Origin: Cristatella mucedo
Lineage: Eukaryota > Bryozoa > Phylactolaemata > Cristatellidae
Direction: 5' to 3'
NCBI GenBank assembly: GCA_009760855.2
Contig: WPIO01000089.1
Span: 1,570,001 to 1,634,000 of the forward strand
DNA: 64,000 nt
Shown here: positions 22,539 to 33,504 of the stretch, piece after piece
Numbering within the stretch: position 1 is the stretch's first letter
Layout: each line of letters starts with the position of its first letter
The notes under the pieces: generated by a model
What the model was told of the DNA's origin: nothing
What the model saw: the letters and a program-made list of their open reading frames with translations, nothing else
The model's database searches: none
Made by a program: the position numbers and the translations under genes

Positions 22539-22578
22539 CGGCGAAGCAGGCGCCTGCCGGACGGCGCCTGCTTCGCCG
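22539..22578. repeat. perfect 16-bp inverted repeat, 8-nt loop
   Basis: The left arm 22539-22554 (CGGCGAAGCAGGCGCC) is the exact reverse complement of 22563-22578, with loop TGCCGGAC. It lies in intron 4 of the RUSC-like gene. Confidence 0.9.
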
Positions 22579-22629
22579 GAGCGACGACGCGCCGGCTCGC
22601 AGCGGTCGTCTACCGAGGCAGCCGCAAAC

Positions 22630-23135
22630 TTTGAGGTCATTTCATTCTTTGACTCCAGCCTATCTCTCACATCTACTCCCCCATCAGGCCAAGCATCGTA
22701 CCACCCGCTTTTCGGAATCCAACAGTCTACCAATACCTCGTACAAGTTCTTTGGAGATCGTGCATTTAGTTCGTATGCTCAAAAAGCCAGGAACTCACTC
22801 CCGACTTGCGTCAGAGCATCCCCTGACTTGACCACATTTAAAAAGAACTTAAAAACACACCTTTTCAGGACAGCATTTAGTGGGTCCATGTGATTCGTCC
22901 TTCATGTGCTTATGCGTGCTGACACTGTGCATGCTGCCACTAACAACACTTGCATGCTGACCCTGTGCATGTCACCCCTAACCATGTTATTCATTTTGTT
23001 TGTTTATCAAGTATGACATAACTCGCCAATTCACTCGCGTTTCCCTTTGCAGAAAATGTAAAGCGCCTAGAAAGAGATTGAATTCTCTGAGGGCGCTTTA
23101 TCGAGTGCATTATTATTATTATTATTATTATTATT
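22630..23135 (+). mobile_element. LINE-A 3' end, 5'-truncated
   Basis: Frame-broken C-terminal ORF2 (SLTPAYLSHLLPHQAKH, LTTFKKNLKTHLFRTAF, stop at 22891), followed by the 3' UTR with GCATGCTGACCCTGTGCATG. The terminal stem-loop AAAGCGCCTAGAAAGAGATT...GGGCGCTTTATCGAGTGC leads into a clean (ATT)n tail at 23109-23134. It is the best-preserved LINE-A 3' end in the window and sits sense-oriented in intron 4 of the RUSC-like gene. Confidence 0.9.
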
Positions 23136-23548
23136 CTCGTGCGCCGGCTGTGGAAGATATACTCGCTAGGTCAATTTTGAGGGTAAGGCTGTCCAGTTAT
23201 GGTGCGCACCCGGTTTGGGAGCGACTACTAGATTCGAAGACCTCACCCGCGGCACTGCTCATGTCAACCGTAGTAAAAGCTTCGGTTAGGACAGCACGCT
23301 CAAGTCGAGCAGCGCCTTAGCGGTAACCCCTACGCCGCCGCACGGTGGCGCCCAGGGCGGCGTTTGAGAAGACGCATTTTTTGTCGCACCTCTCTCGGCC
23401 AGACTCCCAGACCAGACAGACGCCGTGGCATCTAGGGCCAAAGAGCGTAGCCAGAATGCCTTTGTGGACGCGCTAGGCCTAGACCTTCGGGTGCGCTGTA
23501 CCTAGTTTAGGTAAATGAGCGAATAGAATCTGGTTCCGCACCCTCATT

Positions 23549-23700
23549 ACTGTGGCGGCAGAAGAGTCTTGGCGGCCCCGCCCAGCTGTGGCTGTGGAAA
23601 CGTAAAAATTGCCCGCTACTTGACTCGATTTCACAGAATTCACAAGGTGGCTGACGTAGAGCGAGAACCCGATGACTAACGGCTAAGCCCCGGCGGCATC
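23549..23700 (-). repeat. degenerate SINE-2 copy
   Basis: The minus-strand end reads CCGCCAAGACTCTTCTGCCGCCACA, similar to the SINE-2 tail (AAGGCTCTTCTGCCGCTATA). The rest is diverged; the tRNA-like head is only suggestive. Confidence 0.4.
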
Positions 23701-24559
23701 CTCTTTGAAATAGCCCCACACAAATTCTTCGTCCCCTCTGAAATTTGTTATTACCAAAAAGGCGGGAGAGGCTAGTCGGTTAAAAACTATAATCTCTATT
23801 TGGAGAACCTAAAAATGGTCGCTAAAGGCTCGGCGGCTTCAGCATACCCGATGTGATAACAAGTATAATACATTTACGTAGCGCTCTACGAGAGATAAAA
23901 ACCGCCTTCTACGTGCTAGGTGTTGTACGTGTGCTCCGCAGAAAATGTCTCGAGTCGGTGCGTCGAAGGCGTGCCGCCTGACCGGCCTCTATAGACGCTC
24001 GCTAAGTCTGATAGCTCCTCCGTGAGTGCTTAACTTCGACCGGAAACGGCTTTCGGGAGAGGCTATTCGTGAAAAATCACGGATCGGCTCGCCGGCGCTT
24101 CGAAAGAGCACGATGCAAACAACGTGGCCGAATGCTAACGTTCTTAAGCTACTCGCTACGGCTTGCGCTCCGTGATTATTGCTATGTTGTACTGAATTGA
24201 AAAGCAAAATTTCTCGAAATTTTTGCAGTCGGAGGGTTCTAAAAGCAGTGGCAGAGCCAGTGGAGCAGGGGGTGCAGTTGTCCCCCCTCCTACGGCGGGG
24301 CAGTGACCTGGGCTTCCCCCTTTTCATACGTCCTCGACCGTCACCACGACGACGAAATCGTGTCTCAATTCATCCACTTGATGAGCAGCAGCCGAGTTCT
24401 TGTCGAATAAACCTCACAATTTTGCGCTATAATTTTTTATTAATTCCAGGTCTAGCCCCTCTCACATTAAAATCGTGCCGGTATTGCCCCTACATGCAAT
24501 TTTGCTGGTCGTGCCCCTTGTTAAAAATCCTGGCTCTGCCCCTATCTAAAAGCCTTTAG

Positions 24560-24900
24560 CTTTTAGTTCATGCGCCCCCGAATGCCCGGAACGCACTCCC
24601 TTTTGACGTCACGACATACCCTGGCGGCAATTATTTCAAAGATGCTTTACGTACATTTTCTTACGACAGCATCTAGTGGGTGCCTGTGATTCTTCCTGTC
24701 CGTGCTCACGCGTGCTGGCACTGCCTGCTGCTGCTAACCATATCTATATGTTGACCCCGTTCATGTCACATCTAGCAATGTGATGTTTTATGACATTGCA
24801 AATGTTGCCACTAACCATTTGGTCACGGTTTCTTTATAGCGTCTCAAAGTACCTCGAAAGAGATTCAGTTCTCCGAGGGAGGTATACAAATTTATAACTA
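24560..24900 (+). repeat. degenerate LINE-A 3' end
   Basis: Recognisable blocks: CCGGAACGCACTCCC, GCATCTAGTGGGTGCCTGTGATTC, CGTGCTGGCACTGC and the stem-loop GTACCTCGAAAGAGATTCAG...CCGAGGGAGGTATA. More diverged than the 22630 copy, so an older insertion. Confidence 0.6.
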
Positions 24901-25605
24901 TTAATTAGCCCACTTCCCCACCCAAGAGACCAACTCGGGACTTTATTTTTAGCATTCGTCCTTGGGGTATCCTTGGGCCCCTTTGGTCTGAAGGCGTCAC
25001 CTGAATCTGCACCTAAAAGGTGACCGAGCACCGCCGGCATCGTGTCTCTACAGCTCCCCCCCCCTAAAAGAAAACATGGTAGGTTCTTTCAAAACGAAAC
25101 GGTAGCCTGTGCCGAAAACATATTGACTCGGCTCGCCGAAGGAGTACGTCCCCAAAGAGCTCGTCGGCGCCTCTTTAAAAACGTCTACGTCTAATTATGA
25201 TAGAGTTCGAATTTAAGCACTTATCGTGCTTTGGCCTGAAGCCTCGGAAGAAGCCGTCCAATGAAAGAGTCCAAGGCTGCTTGCTGAAGGTTCTCCTCTT
25301 CGACTACGAATGAATGGTGGAGGGGGCCGGAGACAAATCGTGCAGCTCCACGCTGCCCCACAAAAAGGCTCCTCGGTAACTTTCGAGGAAAGTCATCTAT
25401 AGATATATCTAGCAAGAATTCTCTCCTTAGCACATCTGAAAATAGTATCGCACTTTTAAAGAAATTATAGCCTTCTGCCGTGCATCCGGCCCTGACAGTG
25501 CACGCCTAAACCGATAGACGGCGCAGACCGATCTAAATGAGAAAGAACATGCTGCCCTCGGTGCATGCACCTTAATATGTGCGGGTTTAACTTGACCCCA
25601 TTTTG

Positions 25606-25735
25606 TATAGCGGCAGAGGAGCCTCAACGGCTATCACCGCCGTTTGCAGTTGGCAATAAAGGATCGCCTCCTGCAGGATTCTCTTCGCGACCGAGGTCGT
25701 GCAGGAAGAGAATCCTGCAGGAGGCGATCCTAGCT
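25606..25735 (-). mobile_element. SINE-2 copy with fold-back
   Basis: On the minus strand the end is AACGGCGGTGATAGCCGTTG...GAGGCTCCTCTGCCGCTATACAAAAT, matching the SINE-2 at 52546. The upstream part (25661-25730) is a near-perfect inverted duplication of the SINE body around GAATCCTGCAGGAGGCGAT. Confidence 0.65.
25661..25730. repeat. perfect 25-bp inverted repeat, 20-nt loop
   Basis: 25661-25685 (GGATCGCCTCCTGCAGGATT plus CTCTT) is the exact reverse complement of 25706-25730. The loop 25686-25705 carries GACCGAGGTCGTG, a SINE tRNA-like motif. A transcript in either direction would form a miRNA-precursor-sized hairpin. Confidence 0.92.
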
Positions 25736-27223
25736 AGCACATAACCAAGCGAGCCCAACTCACGGCCCATGTGGCCCCCACGACCGAACGGCCGACGCCA
25801 TGTGCGGCCGGCCGCTCAGATTCAGAACTAGGCGATAGCGCTGGCAGCGAGGCATTTCGTCCGTGGACGTTTCAACCAAAGATATGTCACGCGCGTACAT
25901 TTTTGTCCTCTTACTGGCTGTCCTGAACTGTTTTTGACCCCCCCCCCATCCCCCCCTATAAGTTGGCCCTTGAGGGCGTCCAAGCATTAAATGTGTAAAA
26001 CGAAAAAGAATACGGCGACGCTCGATTCTACTTAGGTGTGAGTGGACGGAAACACGCCGCTTCAATACCTGCCAATCCCGATTGCGTCTTCCCACGCAGT
26101 GTGCGGCTGAGCAGCGGCCGGAAGCTCTCAAAACACCGTTTCGACGGCCGTCTCAGCGCGCGGAAGCTAATTTCTTCAGAGTATCCATGGAGTCGATCGA
26201 TTACTTTGCGACTGCTCTTACTAGGCATCTATTTTGCGATGGCGAATGGTTCACTGAAGGGAACTGTATAATAAAACCTAGTCTCTCCCTCTCTCAGGGA
26301 GACGGAGAGAGAGAGAGAGAGAGAGAGAAGAAGAGAGCGACAGGCCATGTATATAAACAAAGATAGCGATAGGAAAAGATAGACCTAGTTTAACCCTCGC
26401 CGCTGCCCGGTTTCGCCACTGGTCACGAGTTTTATGTCTATTGCGACAGCAAGTATTTTCGTCGAGACTTGGTTCCTATTGCCACCTAACATTTTCCATC
26501 ACATGCAATGGCAGTCTGAAGTGGCTGCGGTCAGCGCCTCGCAGGAAGCTCGTAGGGTAGGTCTAGCCGAATAGGGTCAGGACAACGAGCCAAAGGGAAA
26601 AGAATGGAGAACAGAGCTCGTGTTTGCTGTACTCCTTTGTACGGCTGCGACGGGTCACGTGACGGCTCGAGAGCAGTGCATCGGTGCAGTCAGTAGCTCG
26701 GTGCAGTCAGTAGCTGCCACAGTCAGCTGCTGACTCGAGTGCAGCTACTGCTAGGAAAGCGGCGAGTGCTGGGGAAGAGGAGTGACTTTGACTATGACGA
26801 TAATCCTCTAGGAGTGTCCTCTTTTAAGAGTTTTCAAGTACCCATTAAGGACGCTCTTTAATGGCATGCCGTAAGTGCGAAGCTGGGTTCGTCGCTGGGC
26901 GAACAATAATGAGTCGCGTCCATTCGACGTCCCGCGAAAAATTAAGCAGCCGTCGCAAGACGGGTTGAAAATGGATTGGGCATTCGAGACTGTCGATCTG
27001 GCTTGAGCTACCGCTACACGCGGGTTTAGGGTCTCTCCCTCCCTCTCGCTCTCTCTCTCCCTCCCTCTCGCTCTCTCTCTCCGTCTTGTCTCTCCCTCAC
27101 AACCAACAAAAACTACTCGACCGACTTGCAGGGAGCCAAGAAAATCGCCAACCACTGCGGCGGCCGATGCCTTGTGTAAATCCGCCCGCTTTTAACAGGC
27201 CGCTTTTCTTTACCCGCCTTCAG

Positions 27224-27444
27224 TCACGGATGCCTGGACTTTTGGCTTCAAGCGCTGCATCACAACCGGCAGCTGCTGGCCAAGTACTACGACGACGAGG
27301 CGCTGCTGCACTGCTCCGCGGCCGAGCAGAGGGCCGTTTACGCCGCTCTGCTCGGCGCCGCCGCCAAGCTCTCGCTCTGCTCCTTCGAGCTCAACTTGGA
27401 GCTGCTGCGATGTCGCTTTGCGAAGGAGCTCTCCGACGCCGGAG
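27224..27444 (+). CDS. RUSC2-like: RUSC-like gene, exon 5 (end of RUN domain)
   Basis: 221 bases between CGCCTTCAG and CCGGAG|GTAAGC. The first base completes Asn with the AA of exon 4, 73 codons follow and one base remains. The peptide carries HGCLDFWLQALHHNRQLLAK and LSLCSFELNLELL. These align with RUSC2 (LEFWFNHLYNHEDI.... and LLPFSLDLLF), the last helices of the RUN domain. The donor leaves the reading open, so at least one more exon is expected downstream. I could not find it, nor an SH3 domain, before the LINE-A at 28640 or later. UNC-14-type proteins may lack SH3. Confidence 0.75.
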
Positions 27445-28639
27445 GTAAGCGAGTGTGTCCGACGGGCCCACGGAGCGGCGGCCTTAACTGTGCTCCCGAT
27501 TGGAGCGGCGCTTCGAAAGCTCAGCTAACAAGGCTCCGCAGGCTCGAGGAGCAGGAGGAGCAGGTGCTGCAAATTAAGCACAGTGCGAATAGCAGTAGCG
27601 ATTGCATTTAGGTAGTTACGGCGCACTGCCAAGTCGACTTGGAATGCGGACCCTCGGCCTTTGCACGGGTGCAGGAGTACCCACGGGTGTCGGGAGCTGG
27701 GAGCTCTGAGCTCGGCGGGAATAGCCAACAGCTCGTCTCTAGAGACGCTGCAGCAACAACGCCCCTAGAGACGCTTAGCAAAAGAACGGTTGAATGGGAA
27801 TGGCCAAGACAAAGTTCGTGCATCGCCGGTGCACACATTCGTCTCACGTTCCCAGTTATCCCACTCGGGCCAACGGTGGTTCCAGTTTAGTAGCTGCTGA
27901 AATCTGTAGGAAAATCTCAAACCAATAGCTGCTGGTAGTATTCGAGCCTTTGGATGCGGCAAGTGGGACCGTACGAGCGGATACATGTATTCTCAAGAGC
28001 CAGTGCACGACCGCCGACGCACAACCGCAGAAAGACCCAGTGCACGGAATGACTACACTTTCTTTTTACGTTTGCCTTTTATTTTTAGCTCGCAGGAAAA
28101 CTTTAGCGGTGTAACGCAAAAGTGAATATTCACGGGTGTGCAAGGGTTAAGCTGTAAAATAAGAGCTACTTGCCCAGCGCGATTCGTGCATCGTAAAGGG
28201 CTGCCGTTTTCTTAAGCCACCGAAACACCGTAGCACGTTTCTCATGTTTCTGAAACATTCCAGCCATACCGTCCGAGTTCGAAGATAATAACAGTAATTA
28301 AGATTAACTCGGCAGAAGACCCTAGCAGAATTAAATCTCTTTTTATGTGACGACAACAGGCTGAAATGAGTCGCGTGCCTGGATGGATTAGTACAAATCA
28401 TATGCATGAATGCAGCCCATTTAAGTGCACGTTGAATAAAACTCATACGGACGAAGCATTAGCAGAGACAAAACACCTATGTTCTAGCTTCCCTTTGAAT
28501 GTCGTAATGTCAGGCAGTAAAGTTCCTTTTCTGCCTTTTCGTGCATAGGAGCTGAGGTCGCACCACTCTTCAAAGGATATGCGGTCGGTGAGAGGCTAAG
28601 CCCAGGGAGCCGAGTCCCCAGAGCTGACGCTACGATGTA
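27445..28639. other. presumed intron or 3' region of the RUSC-like gene
   Basis: Begins with the GTAAGC donor. No further exon was recognised on the plus strand. Small frames (27608-27890) have no family match. Confidence 0.4.
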
Positions 28640-30608
28640 ACAACAATAATAATAATAATAACAATATAATGCACTTGATAAAGCGCCCTCAGAAAACTCA
28701 ATCTCTTTCTAAGTGCTTTACATTTGCTGCAAAGGGAAACGCGATTGAATCGTAATATCATGATTGATAAACAACGTTAAAAACGTGGTTAGGGGTGACA
28801 TGCACAGCGTCAGCATGCAAATGTGGTTAGTGGCAGCATGCACAGTGTCAGCAAGCATAAGCACGTGAAGGACGAATCACATAGACCCACTAAATGCTGA
28901 CCTAAATAGGTGGTTTCAAGTTCTTTTTAAATGTAGTCAAGTCAGGGGATGTTCTGACTCAAGTCGGGAGGGAGTTCCAGGTTTTGGGAGCATTCGAACT
29001 AAATGCACGGTCTCCAAAGGATTTGAGGTTAGTACTAGGTATTGGTAGACTGTTGGATTCCGAAAAGCGAGTGGTACAATGCTTGGCCTGGTGGGGGGGG
29101 GTAGATCTAAGAGATAGGCTGGAGCCAAAGGATGAAGTGACCTAAAAGTGAGCGACAAAACCTTGAAGTCAATCCGTTGCTTGACTGGTAACCAGTGCAG
29201 GTCGGCGAGAAGCGGTGTAATGTGGCAACTGCAACGTTCACGACAGACAAGCCTAGCTGCGGAGTTTTGAACCAGCTGCACACGCCTGATCGCACGTGCC
29301 GGTAGGACAGTAAGCAGTCAGTTGCAGAAGTCGAGATGGGATGTCACGAATGCAGGGACCAACTTGGACGTGGTATCCTTATCTAAACAAGCCCTAATTT
29401 TAGCAATGTTATGTAGCTGAAAGTAGGCAGATTTGACTGTGGAGCTGATGTGGTCGTCTAACGAGAGGTCACTTTGGAACATGACATCTAGATTTCGAGC
29501 TGATTCAACAGGAGATATGCTGGCAGAGCCATTTTTGAGCCTCAGCCTTTCCAATTTCTGAATCACACTGGGTTTGCCCATAACTAGTAAGTTAGTTTTA
29601 TCATCGTTTAGTTTTAGAAAATTTGCTGCCATCCATATGTGGATGTTATCAATTCATGCAGCAATGGAGTTGAGAGAATTTGAGGTGCTCGAAGGCTGGG
29701 AGGGATCAAAGCAAAGGTACAACTGAGTGTCATCCGCATAGAAGTGAAAGCCTAGATTGTGCTTGGCAATCACATCAGCAAGAGGGAGAGTATAAACCGT
29801 GAAAAGAACCGGACCTAGCACGGAGCCCTGAGGTACTCCATATTTCAGAGGTACTTCAGATTATCTTTGTCCATTCACGTCAATACTCTGGAGTCTGCCA
29901 CTGAGATAGGACCTGAACCCTTGCAGAGCAGTGCCAGTGGTGCCCAGGCGAGATGAGAGGCGCTCTAGAAGAACTTTGTGATCGATGGTATCAAAAGCTG
30001 CCAAAAGATCGATCAAAACAAGCAGAGACACTCTACCCATGTCTGCATTCGTAAGTAGGTCGCTGTATACCCTAAGCAATGCTAACTCTGTGGAGTGATT
30101 AGCTCTAAAGCCAGACTGGAACTTACTAGCAAGGTTTGAAGTTTCGATATATGAGTTCAGCTGGTCCGCCACGACCAGTTCGAGTGTCTTTGATAGGAAT
30201 GGTAGAAGGGAGACTGGGCGGTAGTTGCTCAAGTTCTCTTGGTCTAGAGTCGCTTTCTTGAGAAGTGGCCTGACTACAGCTTTTTTGAAAGGTGCTGGGA
30301 CATGACCCGAGGCTATTGAAATATTAATGATGTTAGTTATGCATGGCAGCAGCAGATCAATGCAACGCGGGAGCAGGACGGTGGGAATAGGATCCAGAGG
30401 ACTTGTTGTCTTCTTTGATTGGGATACGAACTTCAGGACTAGATCAGTGACCTGCTTAAATGTAGACATTGAGGTGCAGCCAGGAATCGGGGAACAGCAT
30501 ACTAGTGGTGATGTTGTCATCGCAGGGATGGACTCCCTGATCTTGTCTATCTTCTGCACAAAGAATCGAGAGAAGCGATCGGATAGATCATCACAAGAAT
30601 CATCAGGT
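28640..30608 (-). mobile_element. LINE-A, about 2 kb, RT domain to (ATT)n tail
   Basis: This is the longest non-LTR element here. On the minus strand, 30559-29861 encodes the fingers and palm of a CR1/L2-like reverse transcriptase (LSNYRPVSLLPFLSKTLE, FRANHSTELALLRVYSDLL, DLLAAFDTIDHKVLLERL). The catalytic YADD lies at 29740-29729 after [16 protein letters not shown]. Thumb and C-terminal segments follow in broken frames (29632-29318, 29281-28937), then the 3' UTR and the stem-loop ending in AAT repeats near 28640-28670. Several stops and frameshifts make it inactive. It is 5'-truncated: no endonuclease domain is seen. Confidence 0.9.
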
Positions 30609-30690
30609 ACAATAATAATAATAATGCATTTGATATAGCGCCCTCAAAGAACTCAATCTCTTGCTAGGCACTTTACATCTGCTAGAAAGG
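30609..30690 (-). repeat. LINE-A tail fragment
   Basis: A second (AAT)n plus stem-loop (GATATAGCGCCCTCAAAGAACTC, TCTTGCTAGGCACTTTACA) abuts the 5' end of the 2-kb copy. It is a separate, very short insertion, or the target into which the longer copy inserted. Confidence 0.75.
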
Positions 30691-32129
30691 AACAGCCTGG
30701 AGAGTATTGGAATAGGTAGGCCGATGCGAGGGGCTGTACGAACCCAAAGTGTTGAGCTGCAGGACCGATGGGTCAATGCCTTTAACGAGGCGCCTGAGCA
30801 GAATGGAAAAGAGTAATGCGATATGGAAGCTGGGACGCTCGCGTGACAAAGCTGGATTCCGAGTCTTGCACCATTTTTTAAGCATCTCATCCACAGACAG
30901 GATGACCTACGACGGAGAGAGTTACAGAGAAGTCAGGATTGACATGGACAAGTACATGGACTAACTTGGCTGCAACGGTACCCTTATCCAAAAGCCCCGA
31001 GTTGCTTTGCAATATTTCGCAGGGCATTAAAGAACAAGCAGCAGAGGTACAGAGGTCTGATCTCGGTCAATGCGAACCCTAATAGCATGGAGTTATCAAA
31101 CTTGCCGTGCTGGCGACTTCTCGTCTGTTGGGGGGGGGGGGGGTACTTGCATGTACAGGTTAAGTGGCCGTTTGACACAAAGGGTACTGCGTTTGACACA
31201 AAGGGTACTGCGTATACAGATGTACTGATGGAGGCCTTGGTTCCCGTTCGTCAGTTATTACTCGGTAGCCGAAGTAATTGTAAGCCTTCAGCCGGGTAGA
31301 GCTTATGCTAATGTGGGTGCTCAGTTGTGAAGGCCAAGGACGATGGCGAGGCTTTTCACCTCGCCTTCAGCTGGACGTCGGCCACTTAGCTGTGCTCGGA
31401 AGTTCACAAACTCACAACTGCACGTACTTTAGGCTCAGATGTTCAGCAGAGCGACAGGTCCTGGTGATAATGTCACCACTACGTCGGTCGCTCGGCGACC
31501 CTCTACCCAACGACCGGGGCGGTACTCCATTTTTGGGCGAGTGGCCTGCTGCAATTGGCCGACTCAACCAAGGCCGGGGTTTAGCTCTCCATTTAAACAT
31601 TATACCCCTAAACGAGGTTACGGCCATGGCTACTACCACAGTGCCACAAGACCTCGAGTCCTCAAGCTGGCCTATGTATGGATGTCGCCATGCCCATTGC
31701 AGCCATCCTCTTCACGGTAAGCTGACGTGGAACCTGTGGCAAGTTGCCAATACAGTCGGAAATTGATACGACCGTCCACACTCTGGGGCCAGAATTGGTT
31801 ATCGACTACGTCGAGTCGGTCAACGAGGCTCATATTACTCAATCATCCAAGGATTCCGAAATTGGAGCCAACCAACTGGCCCTCCAGGGCAGACCCCAGG
31901 CGGTTGGCAGAAGTTGTTGGTTGGCAGCTCCCCACCGAATCTCTTAAGATTGGCTGCCACTGCCAGGGTGAAGGTGGCTTAATGCTGGTTACGGCGTTGG
32001 CTTGCACCATTAATGACGGCCATCCGAAAGAGAAAAGGTCTAGGGGGAGAGCAGATCAAGTGGATGCCTTGCTCCGTCTGAGCTGATAAGCAGAGTAAAA
32101 CAGTAAAGGGTAGCTGACTCAAAAGTCAC

Positions 32130-32262
32130 ATTTTTTTCTAGCGGCAGAAGAGCCTTAGCAGTCTCCACATGCTTGCAGCAATGCTGGATTGCCTTTGCGC
32201 TGGACTCAAACCTACGACCCCGGTTGATGTCGTGAAGTGCTACCCCTAGGCTAGAGAGTGGT
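32130..32262 (-). mobile_element. SINE-2 copy
   Basis: The minus strand reads an A-box-like TAGCCTAGGGGTAGCAC, a B-box GGTTTGAGTCC and the tail TAAGGCTCTTCTGCCGCTAG with poly-A. Same tail as 52546 and 25606. Confidence 0.7.
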
Positions 32263-33389
32263 ATTTTTAAGGGAGACTAAATGGGTAGTCAGAAAATGTC
32301 GGACTGATCGTAAAATGCTACAGCTGACTGACTGATTGTGCTTTTGCCTTAGCCTATGCTTAGCTATGCACGGAGACTTAGTAGTGCTGCTATAAATGCT
32401 TAGTAGAGGCTGCGTGTGGTTTTAACATTCAAGTTCCCAGGAAGCTTGCTTTCATGACAGCGGCTCAAAAGTCCGACCTGTGTATAAGTTGAAGCGTTGC
32501 CAAATACCTGGGAATACAGGAGCTTGATATCTAAAAGTGTATCATCTACGCTTCCATGCCATGCTATTCCATTAACGAGTTGCATTAACTACTAAACGCG
32601 TGGGTACAAATCCTGCAGACCTGTTGCATATTAATATGTGCAGTGATGTTCACTTGTACCTTAAAATGTTGTTATGCCTTTAACTCTATCGCAAGCACCA
32701 CAAATGTGTCCGCTCACTTGCAGGTAATCGGTGCCTCCATCGCCAACCACAGCAGCAGCCATATCAAGCATCGAGCACCCAGTTTTACGTGTGACAGACT
32801 GCAAGGTAGCGGCCATCTTCCAATTCAACTAAACAGCCGTGACGAAAGTTGTTTAACCGAAAGCTCTCAGAAAACGAGTACATTACCGGCATCTTAGCAC
32901 AGGAAGTGCACAACAGGCTAAAACAGGCTAGGCGGAGTCACCAACTGTCAGCCACTGTGACAATGCAATGCTGCCTCGAGCAAATATGCAGGGGTTGACT
33001 GGTAAATCGTCACTCTCAGAGAGAGACAATAAGTCCTACATTGCTTCCGGAATCCACAGGAATAGCCTGAACATTGATCAATCGGTTTCAACGAAGATCT
33101 CTAACGAGACACCCCTTTTTTTCTTAGTCGATCTGCCAAGTGCTTTTGTCCTGTCTGTAAGTGAGCAGAGAAATGAGTGCATGTAAAATGCAAGAGCGGC
33201 ACCCAAAACGTACTGCTTATGGTTTCGGCTGCTGAGCTCCACAAGAAGAAGCATTTGCGTCGAAAGAGAAACTTGCAATGACTGCATTGACGCAGCCGAC
33301 TGAGCAATAGCGATGTTGCATGGCAGAGAGCAATACAGATACTCTAGGGTAGGCCAGGCTTGCATTGGAAAATAATGCGCCCTTGCACT

Positions 33390-33407
33390 TTATACATACA
33401 TACATAT

Positions 33408-33468
<61 letters not shown>

Positions 33469-33504
33469 TATATATATACATACACACACACACACACACA
33501 CATA
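33390..33504. repeat. composite (ACAT)/(TA)/(CA) microsatellite
   Basis: TACATACATACATA, then CACACACATATA, a TA run and CACACA again. It is nearly symmetrical about the TA core, so it can extrude as a hairpin. Confidence 0.9.

Larger units (their letters stand above)
21863..27223 (+). other. intron 4 of the RUSC-like gene
   Basis: GTAAGA to CGCCTTCAG, about 5.4 kb. It contains LINE-A pieces (22630, 24560), SINE-2 pieces (23549, 25606), two perfect hairpins, a GA run (26305-26330) and a CTCTC-rich stretch at 27030-27085. No additional exon is needed, since the phases of exons 4 and 5 join directly. Confidence 0.65.

Noticed and set aside
31305-31766. 153-codon plus ORF as a terminal exon of the RUSC-like gene
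   Set aside because: No SH3 motifs, no acceptor of the required phase seen, and composition like the intergenic flank.
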